From the IMG/VR virus record IMGVR_UViG_3300008117_000193, positions 1-36,408 of that record: a DNA stretch of 36,408 nucleotides. One strand, written 5' to 3'. The notes under the pieces are model-generated. The model ran no database searches, had not been told where the DNA came from, and was given only the letters and a program-made list of their open reading frames with translations. The position numbers and the translations under genes are program-made. This DNA is from a virus. Below are positions 35,487 to 36,408 of the stretch, piece after piece (position 1 is the stretch's first letter; every line of letters begins with the position of its first letter).

Positions 35487-36408
35487 TCACTGAGTCAAGT
35501 CCCAGAACGACAGCGAGCCCACGCCACTGCCCTTGGTTGCGCCGTCTACAGTACGGACAGCAACGGTGTAGATGTCGCTTGTTCCCGCGAGAGAGGTGCC
35601 AAGCTGTAAGTCCCAGTTGTAGTCGGAAATAGAGCTTGTGCCTTGCGTCCCGCCGCTGCCCGTGGAGGTCACGTATTCGGTCTGGACGATAGTGCCGACA
35701 GCCGATATAGCTGTGGCTGCATCGTCGTAATCGACATTGCTGTCTGACGGGACCATCGCTGCCCATGTGGCGCCCGTCAGCGTGGGGTTCTTGAGCAGCG
35801 CTACCTCGTAGTTCTGGCTCGTCAGCGGCAGGAACTGAAGACGGTTCGGGATCACAACCGATCCGGTGCGACCAGAATTCAGACGGATGGACACAATAGG
35901 GTAGAACGTGGCAGCGGTGTCTATGTTGTTGAACACCGTCGTGCGCCTTGCCACATGCTCAATCGATGCCTGCTGATATCCACCTTCGGAAATGACCGTG
36001 GAGCAGATCTGTTTCAACGATGAGCTACTGCCCGTGCCTGCGACGTTTGTGATCTCGTACCGCACCGGCAGGATCGCCGTCGTCATGTAAACGCTGGCGA
36101 TATCGTTTGCATTGTTGAACGTGTGGCAGACGATGTACTCACCGTTGATGATGAAGCCGCACCGCACGGAACCCACGCCCAACCACTCGAAGTCCATCCA
36201 CAGGATCTGCGCCTTGGTCGGATCGAGCGTGTATCCGCTCACTCCGGTGCCGTCGAGCTTGTCTCCGTTCCAGTTCGCCTGAGTCACTGTGCGATCATCA
36301 CTGGGCGTACCGGGGGTGGGGATAGAGTTGGACCGAAGCACAAACGCTAATGCACTGTCGTTCTGCTGGAAGAACACGCCGTTTTGTGTGTTGAAATACC
36401 CTATGCGC
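35487..36408 (-). CDS. Large phage structural protein (partial)
   Basis: This frame is open to the right edge of the window, so only the last 300 or so residues are seen. The visible part begins RIGYFNTQNGVFFQQND, then VTQANWNGDKLDGTGVSGYTLDPTKAQILWMDFEWLGVGSVRCGF, LPVRYEITN and ICSTVISEGGYQQ. I recognise this NGVFF / WNxDKLDGTGxSGxTLD / WLGVGxVRxGF pattern from large structural proteins of many phages; the exact role (capsid decoration or tail) is not settled. The gene would begin right of 36408. Confidence 0.82.
   Translation of the reverse strand, partial: RIGYFNTQNGVFFQQNDSALAFVLRSNSIPTPGTPSDDRTVTQANWNGDKLDGTGVSGYTLDPTKAQILWMDFEWLGVGSVRCGFIINGEYIVCHTFNNANDIASVYMTTAILPVRYEITNVAGTGSSSSLKQICSTVISEGGYQQASIEHVARRTTVFNNIDTAATFYPIVSIRLNSGRTGSVVIPNRLQFLPLTSQNYEVALLKNPTLTGATWAAMVPSDSNVDYDDAATAISAVGTIVQTEYVTSTGSGGTQGTSSISDYNWDLQLGTSLAGTSDIYTVAVRTVDGATKGSGVGSLSFWDLTQ

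Overview
The window is a piece of a tailed-phage genome (free phage or prophage), GC-rich, with no bacterial housekeeping genes. The NinX-like, DUF932-like and DUF3310-like proteins, a phage-type family A DNA polymerase, a primase-helicase and very large ejection-type virion proteins point to a phage with a short-tail (podovirus-like) style of internal proteins. Gene families and base composition suggest a proteobacterial host, possibly Burkholderiales; this is inference. No terminase, portal, major capsid, integrase, tRNA or lysis gene was recognised, so the window is only part of the genome.

Layout. (1) 1-5.3 kb, + strand: a 550-base leader without a convincing gene, then about a dozen small genes of mostly unknown function, separated by stereotyped palindromes. 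A 23-bp perfect or near-perfect palindrome (arms AACTAGGAC and GTCCTAGTT, always five bases apart) occurs six times between genes, alternating with GC-rich hairpins and two copies of a second palindrome. (2) 5.3-7.1 kb: a DUF932-family protein and two small genes behind candidate promoters and terminators. (3) 7.1-12.2 kb: a nearly gap-free chain of small accessory genes, in which almost every start codon overlaps the previous stop codon by exactly four bases; many share short modules, and several carry zinc-ribbon cysteines. (4) 12.3-22.9 kb: the replication and recombination module: VRR-NUC nuclease, DNA polymerase, HExxH metallopeptidase, Cas4/RecB-like PD-(D/E)XK nuclease with a possible Fe-S site, small HNH protein, SF2 helicase, a candidate ssDNA-binding protein with an AT-hook-like linker, an HTH protein, and a 959-residue primase-ATPase. 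(5) 22.9-36.4 kb, - strand: virion genes, read toward the replication module. They include a 2823-residue polyvalent-type protein (hydrophobic N-terminal module, very long coiled coil, zincin-like motif, LPD38-like C-terminus), a 554-residue helical partner, two to three internal or tail-associated proteins, and a partial large structural protein cut by the window edge.

How it fits together. The + strand probably supplies early takeover and DNA replication functions; the - strand supplies late virion functions. The two arms converge and overlap by 65 bp at 22875-22939 with no visible terminator. The strongest candidates for undescribed biology are the palindrome family punctuating the first 5.2 kb, the paired inverted repeats with 16-base loops just before the replication module, and the giant multi-domain virion protein.
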